Positions 7,227 through 9,852 of a stretch of 9,852 nt of DNA are shown here, in pieces; position 1 is the first letter of the stretch; each line of letters starts with the position of its first letter. Made by a program: the position numbers and the translations under genes. Below the pieces are notes generated by a model. That model was not told where the DNA came from. It saw only the letters and a program-made list of their open reading frames with translations, and made no database searches. Source of the stretch: an uncultured Bacteroidota bacterium (GTDB lineage: Bacteria; Bacteroidota; Bacteroidia; Chitinophagales; Chitinophagaceae); NCBI GenBank assembly GCA_903825095.1, contig CAIJZF010000302.1, positions 1 through 9,852 on the forward strand. The letters run 5' to 3'.

Positions 7227-8198
7227 ATGAAGAAAATAAAATACTTCTTTAATACCCATACCCTTCGATTTGAAAAAGTGGAAGTGCCCCTTCGAGTGCG
7301 TCTACTTCAGCTATTCGGCTTTGTGGCTGCCTCTATAGTAACAGGTGTTATTATTGTCATTATCATGTTTCAATACATTGACTCCCCTAAAGAAAAGTTG
7401 TTGCGTCAACAAAATGAAATGTATAAAGAGAATTATAGTGTCTTGTCGGCCGAGCTAAAACAATTACAATTACAAATGGCTGAATTAGAAAGTAGAGACA
7501 ATGAAGTATACCGATCTATTTTTGAAGCGAGCCCCATACCAGATAGTGCGAGAGTGAAAGAAATGGAATCTAAAAAAGAAGTACGTCTATTGCAAAGTTT
7601 TTCTAATAATGAATTATTAGAAAGCATGATTGGTCAATTAAACAATTTAAGTTTAAGGATGGCCTATCAAACTACTTCCTTTTCTGAGATAGGTGCGATG
7701 GTGAAGAATAAAGAAAAATTATTAAAAGCGATTCCTTCTATTCAACCTGTAAGTAATAAAAATTTAAATAGAATCGCAGGAAGTTTTGGCTATAGAATTG
7801 ATCCGCTTTATAAAGACATTCGTTTTCATCAGGGTTTAGATTTTACGGCACCTTCCGGAACGCCTATCTATGCCACTGCAGATGGAGTAGTGCAGGCCGC
7901 TGGTTTCAACACCGATGGCTATGGCAACAAAGTGGTGATTAATCATGGTTTTGGTTACCAAACTTTATATGGACATATGGTACGCGTGAAAGCCAAAGTA
8001 GGTCAGTCTGTAAAAAGAGGGGAAGTGATTGGATACATTGGTAACACAGGAAAGAGTACCGGTCCGCATTGTCATTATGAAGTGATCAAAAGAAATATTA
8101 AAGTAGACCCAGTGTATTATTTCTATAACGACTTAACGCCTGCGCAATTTGATCGATTATTAAAAGCAGCTGCGAATAATAAACAAAGCTTAGACTAA
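7227..8198 (+). CDS. Membrane-anchored M23 family (LytM-type) metallopeptidase
   Basis: This is probably a murein endopeptidase that cleaves peptide cross-links in the periplasm. From the ATG at 7227 the protein has 323 residues: a short basic N-terminus, one transmembrane helix (about 27-48), a coiled-coil segment rich in Gln/Leu/Glu (about 54-92), a linker, and a C-terminal M23 domain (about 182-295). The domain opens with G-S-F-G-Y-R-I-D-P and has zinc ligands H201-x3-D205 and H283, with catalytic-site H250 (Y-G-H-M) and H281 (P-H-C-H). All key residues are present, so activity is expected. The frame stays open upstream to a TTG at 7143, but that extension overlaps the candidate promoter and is not membrane-like. 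M-K-K-I-K before the helix is a normal type II anchor. The next gene starts 2 bp after the stop. Confidence 0.94.
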   Translation: MKKIKYFFNTHTLRFEKVEVPLRVRLLQLFGFVAASIVTGVIIVIIMFQYIDSPKEKLLRQQNEMYKENYSVLSAELKQLQLQMAELESRDNEVYRSIFEASPIPDSARVKEMESKKEVRLLQSFSNNELLESMIGQLNNLSLRMAYQTTSFSEIGAMVKNKEKLLKAIPSIQPVSNKNLNRIAGSFGYRIDPLYKDIRFHQGLDFTAPSGTPIYATADGVVQAAGFNTDGYGNKVVINHGFGYQTLYGHMVRVKAKVGQSVKRGEVIGYIGNTGKSTGPHCHYEVIKRNIKVDPVYYFYNDLTPAQFDRLLKAAANNKQSLD

Positions 8199-8200
8199 TT

Positions 8201-8434
8201 ATGGAGCCATTATTACTACAATATTTAAATAGAATTATGCGCACCATTGGCTTGGTGGTAGTGTATATGTCAATTAATGTAGCCTTTGGCATTATGTGGG
8301 GCTATGCATTTATTGAAACCGAGTGGAAGCTAGGCAATGTTTTATTTTACCTTTACTTACTTATTAGCTTTATAGGCTTCGCTTATACACTTTATAGAAT
8401 TTGGAAAAATCCTATTGGTATAAAAATAGACTAA
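8201..8434 (+). CDS. Small two-helix membrane protein of unknown function
   Basis: I do not recognise a family for this 77-residue protein. Two hydrophobic helices are clear, about residues 14-36 (…IGLVVVYMSINVAFGIMWGYAF) and 44-66 (…NVLFYLYLLISFIGFAYTLY). They are joined by a short polar turn with E-T-E-W-K-L. The end is basic (Y-R-I-W-K-N-P-I-G-I-K). The positive-inside rule suggests both termini face the cytoplasm. The ATG lies only 2 bp after the stop of the M23 peptidase gene, so the two are almost certainly co-transcribed and probably translationally coupled. A role as a membrane partner or modulator of that peptidase is inference from position only. Its codon and base use look like the neighbours, which supports a real gene. 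Confidence 0.8.
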   Translation: MEPLLLQYLNRIMRTIGLVVVYMSINVAFGIMWGYAFIETEWKLGNVLFYLYLLISFIGFAYTLYRIWKNPIGIKID

Positions 8435-8482
8435 TGTTTTTCTAGGTAGGTTGCATCAGTCTAGTAGATATATTTAATTTAT

Positions 8483-8905
8483 CTAGCTTGTATGATCTGC
8501 AATAATTTTCCAAACCCCATTTATTTTTCTAAATAAGAGTGTGAAGTTGCCATGTGCATCTCCGATACTTCTTTTTAAATGAAATTGCCCAATAATAAAA
8601 TAATGGTCTGTATTCAGCGCTTGCATGCGGGTAATCGTAAAGGCTAACTGGCCCATATGTGCAGTGTCGGGATAATTCTTTTTATAATTTACCAAGGTTG
8701 TATTGTAGCCATAAGTAGGGCCATTCTTTCCCATAAAGAGTAGGCTATCATTTTCCCAATAGCCCAACATAAAGGCATCTATATTGCCAGTATTCCAGGC
8801 GGCAATTTGTTTATCCAATAGTTGCTGAATGGCTTGCTTGTCCTTGTTCTGCGCAAAACTTATTAAACATATAAATAGCCCTGCAATAGTGAAATATTTT
8901 TTCAT
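8483..8905 (-). CDS. Exported NTF2/SnoaL-like (DUF4440-type) protein
   Basis: From the ATG at 8905 this is a 140-residue protein with a Sec signal peptide (about 1-18, ending I-S-F-A|Q), placing it in the periplasm or outside. The frame extends six codons further to 8923, but starting at M-K-K-Y-F gives the standard signal peptide. The mature part is a single small α+β cone. A helix with Q-I-A-A-W-N-T-G-N-I-D-A-F (about 33-45) leads to strands with Y-W-E-N-D-S-L-L-F-M, and the end has L-L-F-R-K-I-N-G-V-W-K-I-I-A-D-H-T-S. This order is typical of the NTF2-like/SnoaL-like superfamily. That fold covers enzymes and binding proteins alike, so no substrate can be given. The gene converges with the M23 operon (48 bp apart) and is divergent from the glycosylase gene (62 bp apart). 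Confidence 0.85.
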   Translation of the reverse strand: MKKYFTIAGLFICLISFAQNKDKQAIQQLLDKQIAAWNTGNIDAFMLGYWENDSLLFMGKNGPTYGYNTTLVNYKKNYPDTAHMGQLAFTITRMQALNTDHYFIIGQFHLKRSIGDAHGNFTLLFRKINGVWKIIADHTS

Positions 8906-8967
8906 TGTATTTAATTTAATCATTGAAAAGTTAATTAAAATTATTGAAATCTACCTATTTTGTGGCC

Positions 8968-9570
8968 ATGAGCTATCAAAAGCATTTAAAAAAAGATAAA
9001 GGCTTGACGGAAATTGTAAAAGGGGAGGCTTATACTTTACATAAAAGAAAGAATACTTCCATTCGTTTAATAGCCAGTATTGTCTCTCAACAATTAAGTA
9101 CTAAAGTGGCTGCTATTATTTTTAAAAGGTTTTTAGATGTCTATAAAGGTAAAGAGCCTAGTATGCAGGCAGTTATAGATACTCCTTTTGATACGCTACG
9201 CGGCATTGGTTTAAGTAATTCAAAAGTGAACTATGTTCAAAATGTAGCTCAATTTTTTATAAGTCAAAAAATTACAGATAAGCAATTATATGCTATGGAG
9301 CCAGAAGCAGTCATTGAACTACTCACACAAATTAAGGGAGTGGGCAGGTGGACAGTGGAAATGCTACTTATGTTTAGTCTTGGACATGAAGATGTTTTTG
9401 CAGTAGATGATTTAGGTATTCAACAAGCTATGATAAAACTGTATAAAATAAAATACACTACAAAAAAAGAATTGCAAGCAAAAATGTTGAAAAGGTCACT
9501 GGCCTGGGCTCCTTATAGAACCTATGCCTGTTTGCATTTATGGAATTGGAAGGATACTGGAGCAGTTTAA
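8968..9570 (+). CDS. DNA-3-methyladenine glycosylase, AlkA/HhH-GPD type
   Basis: This base-excision repair enzyme removes alkylated purines such as 3-methyladenine from DNA. The 200 residues from the ATG at 8968 form a helical HhH-GPD domain. I-A-S-I-V-S-Q-Q-L-S (about 34-43) is the typical first conserved helix. The helix-hairpin-helix is L-L-T-Q-I-K-G-V-G-R-W-T-V-E-M (118-132). The catalytic loop is V-F-A-V-D-D148-L-G-I-Q, with D148 as the expected catalytic Asp. The end, W-A-P-Y-R-T-Y-A-C-L-H-L-W, matches the conserved tail of AlkA-like enzymes. It is shorter than E. coli AlkA and lacks its extra N-terminal domain, which is normal for the compact Mag-like branch. A TTG at 8944 would add eight residues not needed by the fold. 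The gene appears monocistronic. Confidence 0.92.
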   Translation: MSYQKHLKKDKGLTEIVKGEAYTLHKRKNTSIRLIASIVSQQLSTKVAAIIFKRFLDVYKGKEPSMQAVIDTPFDTLRGIGLSNSKVNYVQNVAQFFISQKITDKQLYAMEPEAVIELLTQIKGVGRWTVEMLLMFSLGHEDVFAVDDLGIQQAMIKLYKIKYTTKKELQAKMLKRSLAWAPYRTYACLHLWNWKDTGAV

Positions 9571-9573
9571 TTC

Positions 9574-9591
9574 ATTAGGCTGATTAGGCTG
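9574..9591. repeat. Tandem 9-bp repeat across a convergent stop region
   Basis: ATTAGGCTG occurs twice head to tail (9574-9582 and 9583-9591). It begins 3 bp after the glycosylase stop, and the second copy contains the stop codon and the last codons of the convergent PEP carboxylase gene. The unit is a multiple of three, so gain or loss of one copy would barely change the encoded C-terminus. It is seen directly; it is likely a small slippage duplication. Confidence 0.65.
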
Positions 9592-9852
9592 AATTACGAG
9601 CAGCATTAATAATACCAAACATAGTTCTAGTTAATAATTTTTCATAAGAAGCTAATGCAGTTGGATTGTCTTTTACTTCTTGAATTTTACCCAGGGCATA
9701 TTGTTGAATAGTTAATAAGGGCAGCACTATTCGATCTCTTAATAAAATAGAATGCTTACTTACTACATCATTTTCCATTAAACTTTTTGAATGGCTTAGT
9801 TCTAAATAGAGTTGAGTGGTGAGTTTAAATTCTTCTTTAATATTTTGCCAAA
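9584..9852 (-). CDS. ppc: Phosphoenolpyruvate carboxylase, C-terminal fragment (5' end outside window)
   Basis: The minus-strand frame is open from the right edge to TAA at 9584-9586, giving the last 88 residues. The true start lies beyond the window, and the internal Met at 9778 is not a start. The segment Y-L-E-L-S-H-S (near residues 15-21 of the fragment), then I-L-L-R-D-R-I-V-L-P-L-L-T-I-Q-Q-Y-A-L and the tail T-M-F-G-I-I-N-A-A-R-N-S-A, match the C-terminal end of PEP carboxylase. In that family the corresponding parts read S-I-x-L-R-N-P-Y-x-D-P-L-N-x-L-Q and end in …I-A-A-G-M-R-N-T-G. The enzyme fixes bicarbonate onto PEP to form oxaloacetate (anaplerosis) in the cytoplasm. The end here is R-N-S-A rather than N-T-G, which I take to be a lineage variant. 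The gene converges with the glycosylase gene, 13 bp apart. Confidence 0.85.
   Translation of the reverse strand, partial: WQNIKEEFKLTTQLYLELSHSKSLMENDVVSKHSILLRDRIVLPLLTIQQYALGKIQEVKDNPTALASYEKLLTRTMFGIINAARNSA

Noticed and set aside
8465..8485. TAGATA/TATCTA inverted repeat between the M23 operon and the NTF2-like gene, as a bidirectional terminator
   Set aside because: It has only six AT-rich pairs with a 9-base loop, it overlaps the NTF2-like gene's stop codon, and no T-run follows.
8944..8967. TTG start eight codons upstream of the glycosylase ATG
   Set aside because: The added residues are not part of the fold, and an ATG is available at 8968.
1..9852. CRISPR array, tRNA, insertion sequence, phage or defence-island signatures
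   Set aside because: I looked for spaced repeats, tRNA-like cloverleaf sequence, terminal inverted repeats with transposase motifs and known defence motifs, and saw none. The genes are mostly housekeeping or envelope functions with uniform base composition.

Overview
The window looks like ordinary chromosome from a low-GC member of the Bacteroidota, probably of the Chitinophagaceae type. The phylum call rests on several points. Signal peptides end in an Ala-Gln junction (…FAQ, …LAQ). A lipoprotein of the DUF4369-thioredoxin type is present, as is a secreted protein carrying a SusC-type plug motif. The genes have no evident Shine-Dalgarno sequences. Candidate promoters fit the Bacteroidota -7 consensus TAnnTTTG. 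The family-level guess is inference only.

Layout, left to right. Positions 1-231 (+) hold the last part of an RND/MMPL-type exporter. It converges on a minus-strand block, read right to left, of alaS (7102-4415), a secreted plug-PDZ-PDZ protein (4267-2876), gatB (2850-1408) and a DUF4369/TlpA-like lipoprotein (1398-262). The last three are spaced 25 and 9 bp apart and probably form one transcript from a promoter near 4323-4352. alaS is divergent from a plus-strand pair: a membrane-anchored M23 (LytM-type) peptidase (7227-8198) and, 2 bp later, a 77-residue two-helix membrane protein (8201-8434). A minus-strand exported NTF2/SnoaL-like protein (8905-8483) follows. Next come a plus-strand AlkA-type DNA glycosylase (8968-9570) and, convergent with it, the last 88 codons of phosphoenolpyruvate carboxylase running off the right edge (9852-9584, minus).

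Functional themes. AlaS and GatB (transamidosome subunit) both serve tRNA charging. The M23 peptidase, the PDZ protein, the thioredoxin lipoprotein and the NTF2-like protein are all predicted to act at or beyond the inner membrane. The glycosylase repairs alkylated DNA, and PEP carboxylase replenishes oxaloacetate.

I found no tRNA, rRNA, insertion sequence, CRISPR array, prophage or defence island, and no intergenic stretch over 300 bp. I do not see a previously undescribed multi-gene system. The items most worth a second look are the plug-PDZ-PDZ protein without a protease domain, the small membrane protein coupled to the M23 peptidase, and a palindromic hairpin in the alaS/M23 divergent region.
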